Part shown: piece after piece, positions 43,801 through 56,494 of the stretch
Position numbering within the stretch: position 1 is the first letter of the stretch
Layout of the letters: every line of letters starts with the position of its first letter
DNA from: Norana najaformis
Lineage: Eukaryota > Annelida > Clitellata > Crassiclitellata > Hormogastridae
DNA length: 64,000 nt
Reading direction: 5' to 3'
Assembly (NCBI GenBank): GCA_964023275.1
Contig: OZ029916.1
Coordinates: forward strand, 11,028,607-11,092,606
Notes under the pieces: generated by a model
Told to the model about the DNA's origin: nothing
Database searches by the model: none
What the model saw: only the letters and a program-made list of their open reading frames with translations
Program-made: the position numbers and the translations under genes

Positions 43801-44245
43801 GCTGCCTCAGTGTCTTTGAACTGTTCTGTAGGGTGGGGTGTTCATGCCGCACCAAACACCAGTTCAAGTCCAAAATTTACAATTTAAACGTAGAAATTGT
43901 AGATATATGTTAATTTTCGTATAATCAGGTCACTTTCCGAGAAAGCATCCAGGGTTAGGTAAATATCGTCTAGGAAAAATCGTCAGTCAAAATCGCACAA
44001 GGTAGCCACGGTGGAGTAAACACGGCTGGTAGCGCCACCAAATGTTGACTAACTGTTGGACACAGTTGTTGTTTGCGTCGCATCAGACAACCTGTGGCCA
44101 CAACAGATATGGTTCACAAACAGTTTCAAGTAGTATGGATGGTCCATTTGTCGAACCATGAACACAGGAAATCCTCGCGGGATCTATATAAATACTCCTA
44201 ATAATCTTTCTCCTTGTTCTTTTCTTTTTCTGCTTCTTGTTATTT

Positions 44246-44275
44246 TTATTATTATTATTATCATCATCATCATCA

Positions 44276-44310
<35 letters not shown>

Positions 44311-44336
44311 GTTGTTGTTGTTGTTGTTGTTGTTAC
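44246..44336. repeat. (ATT)n(ATC)n(ATT)n(GTT)n microsatellite
   Basis: About 90 bp of pure triplets in four blocks. It gives a meaningless poly-Ile/poly-Val frame. Confidence 0.95.
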
Positions 44337-44471
44337 AAATCTTGAATACGTTCTCGTTGTAAATTAGTTTGAGAAATTTTATCCAGTAAGCTATAAGAGT
44401 AAAGTACGCTGCAATGGGGAAATGTTGGTCGAGGAGTGTTTTTCGTGATTGTTCGTTGCTTTGAACTGTAG

Positions 44472-44507
44472 GTATCGTCTGATTCCGAGCTGGAAGACTA
44501 CTTTTGA
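44472..44507 (+). CDS. Gene 2 possible last exon
   Basis: TTGAACTGTAG is a fair acceptor, and phase 0 reading gives VSSDSELEDYF and then TGA, a plausible acidic C-terminus that fits exon 9 in phase. The 6.5-kb intron would be filled by LINE insertions. This is a weak call. Confidence 0.25.
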   Translation, partial: VSSDSELEDYF

Positions 44508-47389
44508 CATAGCCCTCAACTCTCCATCGTACGATGCGCTCTCATTCAGACAAACTTTGAAAGAGTTTCCGTCATTCGGGGCGATGGAAGCGAACTCTCG
44601 AGTCAGAGAATGACACATGTTTTGTTTAATGTACTAAATGACATTTGCGTTCCACTCTGTTGATTGCTGCACTTAATTAATGTTTTAAGTGTTGCTGTTT
44701 GTTAAGAACGGCCTGTAACAAAACTCTTTGTTGCCGATGACAGTGTTCGACGAATAACAAATGAAACCAACTGCAGTGAAACTTTGGCACAGACGACGAT
44801 GATGTTAGTTTTAACATAAATGTAGAGGTTGCCGTTTAGTTTAGTTTAGAAATACTACGTATCTTCCGCGTGAAAAGCCGAGCGCTCCACCCAATAGGCT
44901 GCCGTGCCCCACTTCTAGACTTATCCATATCATTGCCATCATCATCATCCTCTTATTTCTACGGCTGTGTAGCTTCGCATTCTCGTTTTCGATAATTTGA
45001 TGATTAGTCCAACTTCGTCATCATCATTTTGTCATCCCCAGCATTTGTGTTTTGAAACCATCTCCTCATCGTTGTCATCGTCATAGTATCATTGCCTTCA
45101 TCATCAACAGAGTGTTAGAATGTGGTTATCAGCGTAAGGAGGACTTTTTCCTTCACTTGTTCATACCACCCTCCATTTTACTGCTCAAGGTTCGACATCG
45201 CAGGGGAACTTGTGGTCTGTGCTGCCTACGGCATACCGCGTCATGCAAGATGCCACTGGGGTTGTAAAAGTTTCTTTAGAAGGCGGTCAGAAATTTCTAA
45301 GAAAGTTCATCAAACAATTATTAACATTGATTGGTTTCTTCACTGCCTGCACACAGGCCCTCTCCCTCCTCCACTGCTCGGACTCACCCACCGCACCCTG
45401 TTCAACATCATCGTCGTCGTCGTCATCATCATCATCATCGCCGATGTTTATTTAGAAAACTAACAATAGCGGACGCCAATATTTCCAACAGCATTAAGCC
45501 TGGGCTCAAACCCATAACTCTGCCCTTTTGTTTAGTCATATTGAAGCGGTTAATGAGTTCAGGCTGTGTTCATCCCACCTGACATCTGTAGTAATAGTCT
45601 TTCGGAACAATGCTGACAAAGATGCGAGACAGATAAGCTGGAGCCAAATTGTCGCTGGTCCTGATACGGCCAAGGGGCCATTCCTCTCTCGGTCAGCGAC
45701 TGGTCAGCGATCGTGTGACGATGATGAGTTTTCATTAATAGGCAGCAGACGATTGCACGAGTGAAAGCGAGATTCGGCATAATTCCCATGAATAACGCTG
45801 ATGCGTGGTCTCGTCAGAATTGAACCTTGACAAAAACGGTCAGCTGTTCTGAATGATTTCATTTAACCAGAATCGTACACACACACAAAACAAACTCAGG
45901 AAATAAATTAAGAAATAAATCGGATGTTAGGCAGACAACTAAGAAGCAAGCAGTCCGATTAACAAAGCGACGCTGCGAGTTATTTATGCCTAAATACGTT
46001 ACAGTACAATATATTACAACTGATCAATCGGCTGCGGTCTCATCAAGTTGAGATTATCGTGTAGACCCATATTACGCAATTGTTTAGCATTATAGTATTG
46101 ACGCTATAAAATTTTTATTAAAAAAACTGTCCGAAAAATCACGACTGACAGATGTATGTAAATGTAGTCAAATGAATCCAAACTGATTTGCATGTCATTT
46201 ATTTGAGTAAAGGTCCAAGTATTTAGCTCTATGAGTGGTCGACGACCGAGCGAATATTCTGTACCTCTGGTGGCACAGCCACCAGCAGACGACAACTGTT
46301 GTACCGCACACCTGCCAGTCGGCGCATCAGCTCTGAGCCCTATGCAACATGGCTTAACACACCTTGTGATGTCCTGCTTCTATGGTTGGTGCTTCGTTGC
46401 AGCCCTACTGATGCTAAGGATAAACATCGACTTCACAGACTATTATTAAGAAACCGAGTGACCTTTGTCAATTAAGGAAAATGGCACCTAGTCGAGATGA
46501 ATCAGAGTTTTGGTATTTTTTCTGAGTCGTGTTTTATGTCCAGGTTGGTATAAATTCGGTTGACCAGTTCTTACTATCTTCTGACTGCCAAATCTCATAA
46601 ATTTATTCTTTCACATAGGCAGCAACTTCCATAGTTGAAGAACTCTGTCTATAGTCGGTTTACTGAGCAATTTTATTGCAAGAAATCAACTCAGGTACGA
46701 CGCAAGAACAGTTTTAGATACACACAGATCAATCAACTTCTGCAGTCAAGATAGACGGACTAGCTTAACTAATTTACACACATTGAGTGCGATTCCCACA
46801 CTTTCAGTAGAGCCTTCACTGCTTCATTGTCGCTGAGCGCGAAACAACCAATTGCCATAAGTAACAAGCAACGCGCGTCAACTGCAGAACCATACACGCA
46901 ATTTGCCTGTACGATTAGACCTAAGGCCTATGCGTGTGACACTAGGCTAAACTGCTGACTTAGCGGAAACCGCCTAGATAAAGGGCTTTCGGGTGCACTG
47001 TCAGGAAAGCGCGAAGAAGATTTTCTAGCAGTAATCTGTCGTGTGCTCAGTTGGTAGTTTGTCAAATATCATTGTAAGATTCATGCCTTTAGACACTGTA
47101 TGCTGACGAATATAGTAGGTTTATTGTTGCCTCTGCTTTTAGTTTTAATAATTATATATACAAAATTCAAAGACTGTGTGTCTTTTAACCCTACGCTGCA
47201 AATAGGGCAAATCGATGGTTCGAAGCCGAATCGATTGACATTTCGAAGGATTGTCGACGTATATATGTGGACCAGCGCAATGGATTCGCATATCACCGGA
47301 TCACAAGGAGACTGTTGAACGAAGAGTCAACAGAAGAATCCGACGCTAGTGGATGATTTTAGTCAGCGAGGCAAGCAGAGCGATCGAAA

Positions 47390-48097
47390 GACTAAGGTTC
47401 GAAATTCGACAAGCAATTATGTAGCCTGTGATGGCAGTCTTCTCCAGAACTCAAGTTCGATCGGTGAGGGTCGATTCGAGTGCACGGAGCCGTCGTAAGA
47501 TCCCGTTGCCGAGAACACGGAGGACGTTCGAGGAGAAAGTAAAAGTCAACAAGAAGCAACTGAAGAAGAGAGGATCCATAAGCAAAGCAAGAAAAACTGA
47601 CATACATGTACTGTATTTTACGAATACCTGGATAACCTGAGCATTTGCACTGAAGTGTTCTTTTTGCTTGCGGTGTAAAGAACTGATTTCTGCTTATGCT
47701 GTAAAAGTTCATTGTTCTCTAAAGGTTACGTAAGTAAGGCCTAAGCGAGACGGAACGACCGTTGGTAGAGAAAAGGCAGAAATAAAAAGGCGCAGATCGG
47801 CTTAAGCAGGCTTTGCTTGAGTATGGCTGGAAGACTGAGCAGATAAGACAATGGAGGCGAAACGATTTGTTAGTTGCAGTAGCGAAAGATCAGTTGATTG
47901 AGGAAGCTGCGGAAACTGTCTCCGGAACGAAACCAGAGAGGGAGATAGGCCTAGTGGAAAAACCTCCTCCCACCCCATTAACTATGGAAGCAATGCTGCA
48001 GATGATGGAAATGCAGAGACTGCAAGTGGAAATTGAAAGGGAGAAATGGAGTTTGAAAGAAAATATCGCGTTCCAGTCTCCCATCAATACCAGGTAA
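47390..48097 (+). pseudogene. Gag-like or unknown ORF remnant
   Basis: Two frames lie close together. The first (47428-47640) is basic. The second, opening before 47813, reads LKQALLEYGWKTEQIRQW and then a helical, Met/Glu-rich stretch (EAMLQMMEMQRLQVEIEREK) ending at 48097. A short N-terminal helical domain plus a long charged coiled-coil helix is common in gag proteins of invertebrate retroelements. No LTR, knuckle or pol was found nearby, so a host exon cannot be excluded. Confidence 0.35.
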
Positions 48098-48099
48098 TC

Positions 48100-48841
48100 A
48101 GTTCCTTTCACCTGCTTGACAATCTCTCAAAATTTACGATACAAATGGTATATCGCAAAGTGACATATGTCCGCTGTTAGGTGTTAGTTGCTATTGAAAC
48201 ATACGGCATCCAGTGCAATTTAGTCGTTCTGCGTAAAGTAAGGGACCTCGTGCCCTGATCTTCCGGGGATAATTGGCATGCGCTGGCGCATGTGCCTTAT
48301 CTCTGTTGATCAACAGTTAAGCAGTGCAGGAAGTGGGTCAGGCGACTCGTCCATTTGTCAACCTTCCTATCCATTAGTGCTTAAAAAGTGCGAGAAAACA
48401 GCACGTGCACGCGCGGCTCGAATGAGCAGACGACATCCATTCCTCCCGCACTCCCTCATTCCCTCCCTTCCGCACTCAGTCACTCTGCGGCGTCAAGAGC
48501 ATCAGTGCCGCGATGCTCGAGTATTGACGTCACACGACAAACACCGTCGCATCATGGTTGCAGAAGCTGGAGACAGCATCAGTGGCTGTTGGCTGGTGCT
48601 GTGGCGTTGCCGAGGGAGATGTTTGCTACTATAATTGGCGTTATCGCGTTTAGACGGCGGCGCTTATATAGAAGGCCTCCTTCTCTTCTGAGAAGTCTCC
48701 CCTTCTCCCCTATAGCCGCCGTCCTCGCTCTCCAGTTTGCTTTTATTCGAGTCCACAGGCAGGGGAACAGCGTATGACAATCGAAGGACGATGGCGACTA
48801 TGTATCGTCTATTCCCGGCTAACAGTCGCTCTCTCTCTGTC

Positions 48842-48876
<35 letters not shown>

Positions 48877-49644
48877 AGATATATACTATATATATATATA
48901 AATATGTCTCTCCGCACAGCAACTATTCTTTCAAACGAGTCAGTCAGTCAATCGTCTTCACTCCTTCCAGCGCAGTTTCTCCAGACGAGTCTGTCAATGA
49001 TAGACGTCTAAGTAAAGCACTTCTTCCATATTTTTGTGGCGCTGAAGTGAGAAGCAGTTTCCGCCCGCAATTCATGGTCAAAGCACAAAATTCAAGGACT
49101 ATAAAAATCTGCTATTGACGCCTGCAATGGAACCTCCTTCTGAAGCCTCGATACATCAGTGAATGGGACATGCGCGAGTTAATGATCGCCTGCCTCTTCC
49201 TCTCGTTGATGAACCTTCAGGTGTAACAGTCGCCAGATATCGCTCCCTCATTTAGGCCTGATGCCACCGACGGCTCTGATGACCATCTATTGTCGTCGCT
49301 TCTGTGTTTGCTGCAGAACTAAAGGCCGTTTAAATCGGTGCGTCAAGTGTTGAAATGTCGAAAAGGGCGCATTTGAACGCGAATTACAACAGAGAAAGAG
49401 ATTTTATTTCTCTACAGTATGGATCTACTTAGGCAGGACTGGTAGACGTTATGAAACGTCTAAACTGCGGTAATTGGTGAACACGATTCTTTGCTACAAA
49501 TGACAAGAGAAGTTCGGTGAAAGCTGGATAGGAGCCGACGATTCTAAATTGCAGTTGTCTTTCGAGATTATCTTCTCACTAGAAGCGGAGGAAAACATCG
49601 GCGGGTGGGAGGGCTGACAGAATAACAGCCGCAGCTGACGGAAG
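48100..49644. other. Upstream region of the SOCS gene
   Basis: GGCGCTTATATAGAAGG near 48660-48676 contains a TATA-like box in otherwise GC-rich DNA and could mark a promoter. (CT)n and (TA)n microsatellites follow at about 48832-48900. The stretch up to 49644 would be 5' untranslated or intronic. No other coding sequence is supported. Confidence 0.35.
48832..48900. repeat. (CT)n and (TA)n microsatellites
   Basis: CTCTCTGT/CTGT units followed by TATATA. Confidence 0.9.
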
Positions 49645-51550
49645 ATGGAGCCACCGAGGTTGGTTCGTAGGCCGAAAAGACCGAAGGCCAAACTGAGGGG
49701 TGAAGACTCGATATCGTGTTGCATGCATCAGTCGGACTGTTCTGCTTTTTCTGTCCTGCGCAGTTCCGAAGAATTAAGGACATCTTATGCAAAGAACGGA
49801 GCAAGACCGATTCAGACTCGCGACAGGGAAAAGACAGACGAAGGCTGTTCACTCATCCGAGAAACGGGATGGTTTGACGATAGCTTCGGCAACTCAACCT
49901 CAGAGGAGACACGAAATCGATTGGACTTTTCGTTTCTTGATGGGATGACAGATCATGAAAATAGCGCAACATCAGTGAAAAGAAACGAGACTGTTCATCG
50001 TCTAATGTCGAAGCAAAGCCGTGGTGCCAATGAGAAACGTTTTTCTGCAAGTCAAGTAAGTGATGTTGCTGATTCCAAGAGCACTGAAGTCAAAGCAGCA
50101 ATTAGCAGAGGCTGCAGTGTGCTTCAGCATTCGATCGACGAAAGAATGATAATTAGGGAGAAGTTGGCTGCTGGTGAGAAAGTCAAAAACCCAAGTGAGA
50201 CGACTGTTAATGCATCGCGAATGGGTGATAAAGTTGAAAACAATTTTCTAGAAAAACATTTGGCTGTTGGTTCAGCGCAAACACACGACTATTCAGCAAC
50301 AAATGATCTATTACTGGCTGAGCAGGTGCCTCGGGAGTTGTCGATTGGCCGGCAATTGTCGGTCGTTGGGAATTCGACATTAGTTGGTCGGACGGACGGG
50401 ACTGCCATTTCTTCCGACACTGACGACAATTGTGCGACCGCTCTTAGAAACCAGCAGACTTTCAGTGTAGCCATGGCAACTGCAACAGGAAATGAAAATC
50501 AGCCGACAGAGTCTAATAAGTCCAGCGCAACGTTTTCGTGTTCAAAGGACAACTTGAAACCAACGAATTTTCCTCATAATGGTAGTGAATTATCCTGGCA
50601 ATTTCCTTGTCGAATTTCAAATGGTGATGCTAATATTAACACACGCTGTCAGAAAGAAATTCATGACAACAGGATTCAGTGTGAAAAACAAAGAAGTCGG
50701 GAAATTAGCAGCGCTACTATTGATTGCGACATGAATCAAATGATAAAAGAGGAAGTAACAGCGAAGATTGAAGGTGTGTTTTTATCTCAAAATGCCCAGC
50801 GAGGAACGGAGAAGATGCATGTTGAGAAACGAGACGTTGTTCGAGAAGAAGAGCTTTTACATAATATGCTCGAAGCAAGCGCCGACAGCGCAGAACCATA
50901 CGGACTTGGTTTCGACACGCGTGAGCCGACTCACATGACTTGGGATGAAGTTATGCGTGAAGCCGAATTGTTAGGAGTTCCGCTGTGTCATTCCGTGTCT
51001 GGTCTTCGATTGAATTGCGATGATACTTCGTCGTCCGTCGACTCGAGTCCCGTCAAAGCGAGACAGAAGCAGTTTTTGCACGAAGACCGCGTCAAGGACA
51101 AGTGCAACAAGACTTCATCGTGTTTGAAAAAAGGTGGTTTGTTCAACTTGTGCACCTGGCTTGATAAGCTCAGTCTGTCGTCGAGTCAGAAGACAGTCGT
51201 CAAGAGGCAGCACATCTCCTACTCATCCGACCGTAACGCCGTCCGTCAGTCGTCATCGCCGCCGTCGTCTTCTTCGTCCTTGGTCCGTCAGTCGCAGCGT
51301 CGCAGTCTCTCGGCCTCTGCGACTCTTCGAAGTAGCAGCCGAGCGAGCGGAAGTGACCACCAGCTGAAGCCCCTCAGCCTCTGCTCCCCGTCTCCAACAT
51401 CACCTTCCGTCTCTCACCAATCATCCAGTCTGTCGAGAGGTATTTCTGCTTCCGGTTCTCGAGGCAGCACAAGCAGCTTCCTATCGACGTCGATGCTTGT
51501 CAGTCCCTCGTCATCCGAAAGTCTGTGCAGTGTCTTCTCGCGCAGTTCTC
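49645..51550 (+). CDS. SOCS6/7: SOCS6/7-like exon 1 (N-terminal region)
   Basis: It encodes 635 full codons plus one base and ends at AGTTCTC|GTGAGT. The only donor nearby that fits the phase of the next exon is this one; the frame happens to stay open to 51714. The content is polar and low-complexity, with Ser runs near the end. A distinct block [25 protein letters not shown], at residues about 430-450, may be a conserved N-terminal motif; I do not recognise it with certainty. Confidence 0.8.
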
Positions 51551-54500
51551 GTGAGTCTGTCCACGGTACGAGGCCGAAGATGGCTCCAACCCCTGGTAAC
51601 TCAGGTTTACCCTGTCAGGCTGTGTCCGTTTGTCTGTGTGCCTGCCTGCCCTTCTGTCTGTCTGTTTGTCCGTCTATCTGTCTAACAGTCTGTCTGTCTG
51701 CTCATAAGAGTTAGGTATTGCGTTTCTCTTATATTATGAGGTAACAAGATAAAATGTTCCCGGACAAAGTCTCCCAGATAAAATGTCTCGGATAAAATGC
51801 CCCATGGACAAAATTTTCACATGTAAGTTTGCGTGTGTGTTTTGTAAACAATAACCTGAAGCATGGCAAATAATGCTTAGATAACTGGAAAAGTCACCAC
51901 TGGCTGGACTCTAGACATGTAACTCCGCCACTGCCGTACTTGAGCGGTGCCAGTCCCAATGAGCCTGGATAGAGGAGGGGGCAACGCTAACCATCTTCGT
52001 TATGACAGCGTCGTTAAACAGAAACTACCACGTAGAGTCCAACCAACAGAGTACGACTGAGAGCTGACCGTCGATACCATGATCAAAGTTCCTGGTCCAT
52101 TCGTCGTTAGAAGTCTGAAGATTGGTGGCAAAACCTCTCCGTGATGGACGGTCTACGCCACTCCAAGGATTTTGTCTCACCGTTGCTTCATGAATCCGAG
52201 ATTTTCTGGTCAAGAACGGCATTTGTGAGTCTTGGGCTCGACACAGTCCAAACGGGAACCAGACAACCTTTAAGGGTGGACCGATTCAAAATTGCGGGCT
52301 GGCTCCGATGCCATGCAATGAAATACCGCCAAAAATGCACCAAATCATAAGTAAACTTAAGAAGTAACTCAAATTTGTACCTATGCATGATTGTATGTAT
52401 ATGTATCTATAGATTATTATGTATGTATATATGTATGTACGGATGTATTTATTTATGTATGCATGCATGTATGCGTGTGTTTCTGAACATATGTATAGTG
52501 TTTATCCTAAGAACCTTTCGAATTAGTGATGTTCTGTTATCGGCGTGGTTTTCCTTGCATATGGATGGCAACGCGAGTGAGCGAAGGCTTTAACATAGCA
52601 ACTGACTTGCACACGTCCTTTATCTGTTGGCAGATGCCACCATATTTGTTGATTGGCGTTTTCTTAAATACAACATCGGTTCAATGAAATCGAGGGAACA
52701 TATTTAGATTGAACTTAAATTGAAATAGTATTTAATAGGACTATGAAATTTCATGATTTTAGTGTATATGTTTAAGAGACCCTTCGATAGTAGGTCACAT
52801 CATTGCTCATAGGCCTATGTTCGTTCGTCTAGTCTGGACGACACACTGTATGTGGTGATCAAAAAGTAATGTTGCTCATACGTTGCTCGTCTACGTGTAG
52901 CCCTGTATATCACTAGTCTAGCGCTCTCTTAAAACACATTTGACACATGTTCAAGTAGAATAACTGGAATAAATTGTAGGATACAAGACTACACTGTTTA
53001 CAAATGTTGCCAAAGAAGAGCTTCACTTTCCACGGAAAGAGATCTATGAGATTGCAATTTGAGATGAAATGGCGCCTTCGTAGAACCAAGTGGGCTATAG
53101 ATTCCCGTCTTAATCCCGTGAGCAATACCTCCACAAACTTGGGAACTGATTATGCGCCAGACATCATCCTTCCATGGACATAATGCGTTGCCCTAGGCGA
53201 CCAATTCATGCGAGGTTGCTGAAAAAGCAGGTTGTTGCCGTCATATTCAGATTACACAACAGTCGAGTGTGGAATCACGTGATGCACTGAGAGCTTATGG
53301 TTGCCATAGCTTCGAAATGGAACAAGGCCCGTGATTGGCCGGACAATAGGCCGACATAACCAGCTTTTCGTTAACCCTGCGCTCATCCATCTTCCGGGCC
53401 GCGGATATTAAGACCCAAGGTTCGATTATTAGCAGATATTACATGATCGCAGGCAGGGCGCTCCCTCCCTCCCTCTCCCTCGGCTTAGATAAGCTGCAGC
53501 TGCTGAGGCAGTTCATTGAACGTTGCTCTTTGATTGCTTCCAGTTCCGTCACAAGATGCATGATCGGTGCTTCTGGCAAACGACCGGATCAAACACAAGA
53601 GCTCTGATCTCATGATATGCAGCAGCTCTTTGATTAACTCATTCACGAAAAACGTTGCATGAGAACATTTATTTACTTCATAAAGGATATTGAGACAGGT
53701 TGTTGCCTCGATGGATGGATGGATGGATGGATGGATGGATGGATGACTGTTGCCTCGATGGATGGATGGATGGAATAGAGGATGGTAGGATTAAGACATA
53801 ATGAAATAAATGAATTCGTGGGTTGGACTAATGGATAAATGAAAGAATAAATAAATTGATAGATGAATGAACGGAAAAGGCAGACATGAATGAACGCAAG
53901 GAAGAAGGCAGATAAGCAGAATTGGATTAAGAGGATCTGCCTAGGAAAAAAGGTGGAAAGAATTCAAAGGAATAAGTGAATTGCCTGGAAAGAATTCAAA
54001 GGAATAAGTGAACTGCCTGGAAAGAATTCAAAGGAATAAGTGAATTGCCTGGAAAGAATTCAAAGGAAGAAGGAATAAGTGAATTGCCTGGAAAGAATTC
54101 AAAGAAATAAGTGAATGGCCTGGAAAGAATTCAAAGGAATAAGTGAATTGCCGACGGAAGGAATTCGCGATTTTTTAAACAAATGATGCGAATATATCCG
54201 TGGACGAAGAAGGTGGATGATATTACGGTTCTGTAAGGGGGTTGGTTGAGGACATTTGGAAAAGCTGATGGTATCGACCGTCTTTCGAAGCTGTAGACGG
54301 ACTTCGAACAGTCTTGAATCGTCAGTCTCTAGACATCCGAATCTATCAACGACATCTGTAACCCAATTTACCAACTGGGAACATGACAGACTTGTTACCA
54401 AATCTTTTTCGCGCTCTGCCAACAAATGTGTGTATAATTTCAGTTTAACGACGCTGTGTCATAATGAAGGTGACTAACGCCGCCCTTCTCCTTTATCCAG

Positions 54501-56494
54501 GCTTGGGACTGGCACCACCCGACATTGCATTAGCGTCCGCTTTTAATCTGTTTTCCTCCACGTCAACGGTTACTGCTGATGCTAGATATTGCGCGCGAAC
54601 GCCGATCCATAAGAAGGGTATTTTTAAAATTTGCACGCGAACGCCGACCAATCACACACAAGTAAATCAACCAGATAACTCACAAGACGTTAAATCACAG
54701 AAATATGACGCTTAAGACGCAAGAAACCCACCCGCGAATCACAAACAAGTCAACGTCCCGATGACTCATCGATGTAGTGTCATAAAAAATTTCCAATACA
54801 AACGCATGCTTACTCAACAGTGCAAAAATTACGTTCACGTTATCTTCAAACCCTTCCCAAGTGTACAAATCAACCTCAGGTGATCTGTAAACGGAACATA
54901 ATGCAATGTTATGCAATCAACCGTCAGAATGGAAACCATCTTCACAAACACTATGATCTCAACTGCGGAACAATCAATTGCAAGCGTGACAGGAAGTATG
55001 TTACACGTTCTTTGGTGTGTGGTTATATTTAATCTCGAATGCGTTCGCAGTTGGGTTGAAAGATGAATGTCTAAATCGATTATATTCTTGTTGGTTAGCA
55101 GGTGCATTGTCGACGGGAATTCCGGTAGTGGGTTCGTCTCCTGTCGCTCTGCGTCACAGTCAGAGCCCAGCGGATGTGACGTCATCGTCGTTGTCCTCGT
55201 TCCGGAAGTATGGACGTCAACTGACGGAGAAGAGTGGAATCGAACAACGCAACTACATGGACCAGCTCAAAGAGGTAGTAAGACAGCTAAAAAACTAATT
55301 CAGACAACAACTAGTGGTTGACTGATTAACGGAACAATGATGGACGGAGAGACTGATAAATGACGGCATCGGTCAGTCGGCAGACGGTGGACGGATGTAC
55401 TATAACCGCATTTATGGTCGACAGCTTCTTTATTAGACTGAGATCCACCGTCTCACAATAATGTCCTGACTGTATTGAGGTCGACTGATTACTTTAACTA
55501 ACATGCTTTACAGTTCATCGTTGTTCACCTGTGTTCAAGTGTCGCTGGTACTGGGGGGCCTTGGACTGGGAAGCAGCTGCCCGGGTCTTGTCCGATGTTC
55601 CAGATGGGACGTTCCTTCTGAGAGACAGCCTCGATGACAAATTCCTCTTTAGCATCAGCTTCCGCTCGCAGGACGCCGTCCATCACTCAAGAATTGAACA
55701 CTACAAAGGTGGGCCTACAATCGATCTGCCTATCATATAATGAATCAAGGTCACCTGTAAGAAGCTTTTCGAAGAATACTAAATATCTGATTGATTAGGA
55801 TCAATCGATCAGTCACACAGTTCATATACACAGTTCCGGTACAGTCCTTCGTTCATCGAGCTGTTAAAATGGTAAACGAGCTCTTAACAGTTTTCACTAA
55901 CGTTTTGACATTTTCACGGCCTCTTTACTACTTGTTGGAACTCTCACGAATTTCCACAAACTTTTTAGACAATTGAAAGAATTTCTTAGACTTTGGTGCG
56001 AGAGCTTTAGATCTATTCTGTCGAACTGAAGTCATCTTCTTACCTCGCCTTTGTCTGCTTCCCTGTAACATCATCTACTCTGATTTGTTTATCTCTTTGT
56101 TTATGTAATTTATTCCATCCGTCTTATCATCCGTATAAGTTAATTCGGTCGATCTGATCCATCAGTCATTCTATCGATTCCTATTCTTTTGAGTTTAAGA
56201 CTTCACGATCTGTGTATTCGTTGGTTCTCAGTGTGACTTTCTTCTTCAGGAACTTTTAGTTTCGTTTCTCAAGAGAACGCCATTTCGTCGTCCAGTGTCC
56301 TCGAGCTGGTGGAGAAAGGAATGGCCCACTGCCGCCATCATCCATACCTCTTCTGTCTGAGTCCCCGTTCGCCTGGCACCAGTCCAGTCCCCGTGCGACT
56401 GCTGTTCCCTTGGAAAAGATGCGTCTCGCCATCTTCGCTTCGGAGGCTCTGTCAGTTGGTCGTCGATGACCAACTTCGAAACCAAAGCATTTGA
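49645..56494 (+). CDS. SOCS6/7: SOCS6/7-type suppressor of cytokine signalling (SH2 + SOCS box), four exons
   Basis: The exons are 49645-51550, 55102-55274, 55540-55708 and 56250-56494. All junctions match in phase (1, 0, 1) and give 830 residues. ATG at 49645 is preceded in frame by TGA at 49636-49638. Residues 1 to about 690 are a long polar, Ser-rich N-terminal region. About 694-800 form the SH2 domain, with WYWG at 696-699 and FLLRDS at 718-723; Arg721 is the phosphotyrosine-binding residue. About 809-830 hold the BC box of a SOCS box ([10 protein letters not shown]). SOCS proteins bind phosphotyrosine on receptors or adaptors and recruit Elongin B/C and Cullin 5 for ubiquitination. The SFRSQ...HH-x-R-x-EHY-x-GTFS stretch is closest to SOCS7. 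The frame stops before the Cullin-box part, which seems to continue in other frames. Confidence 0.85.
53694..53772. repeat. (GGAT)n microsatellite
   Basis: Two runs of GGAT separated by a repeated TGTTGCCTCGATGGATGG block. Confidence 0.9.
53954..54152. repeat. 32-bp minisatellite, about 6 copies
   Basis: Units begin TGGAAAGAATTCAAAGGAAT. One copy carries a short insertion. Confidence 0.85.
55102..55274 (+). CDS. SOCS6/7: SOCS6/7-like exon 2
   Basis: The acceptor is TTAGCAG and the donor is AAAGAG|GTAGTA. The first two bases complete the Arg codon begun in exon 1. It ends in phase 0 with [13 protein letters not shown], equivalent to the helix just before the SH2 domain (extended SH2 subdomain) in SOCS proteins. 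Confidence 0.8.
55540..55708 (+). CDS. SOCS6/7: SOCS6/7-like exon 3 (SH2 domain, N-terminal half)
   Basis: It starts at [10 protein letters not shown] after TGTGTTCAAG; the better-looking CAG at 55513 does not fit the phase of exon 2. It contains [12 protein letters not shown] with the phosphotyrosine-binding Arg, then [20 protein letters not shown]. The donor is CAAAG|GTGGGC, phase 1. Confidence 0.9.
56250..56494 (+). CDS. SOCS6/7: SOCS6/7-like exon 4 (end of SH2 and SOCS box)
   Basis: The acceptor is TTCTTCAG, and the split Gly codon restores HYKGTFSF. It continues [27 protein letters not shown] and [13 protein letters not shown], aligning without gaps to the SOCS7 linker and BC box. TGA is at 56492-56494. 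Confidence 0.85.

Larger units (their letters stand above)
43860..47389. other. Intergenic or intronic stretch with microsatellites
   Basis: Apart from the possible last exon of gene 2 at 44472, I see no supported coding sequence. It holds a long triplet microsatellite (44246-44336) and CATCGT/CATCAT runs near 44935-45090 and 45410-45440. Confidence 0.45.
51551..55101 (+). other. SOCS gene intron 1 (3.55 kb)
   Basis: Holds CTGT microsatellite DNA (about 51640-51705), TGTA-rich DNA (52380-52490), GGAT repeats (53694-53772) and the 32-bp minisatellite at 53954-54152. I see no supported coding exon in it. Confidence 0.6.

Noticed and set aside
44472..44613. A frame reading YRLIPSWKTTFDIALNSPSY and onward that looks coding after an acceptor-like TAG
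   Set aside because: It would need phase 2 entry, which does not fit the preceding exon, and no other partner exon was found. The phase 0 reading was kept as a weak last-exon candidate instead.
52840..52905. GATCAAAAAGTAATG-like sequence as a possible transposon end
   Set aside because: No matching inverted copy or target duplication could be found nearby.
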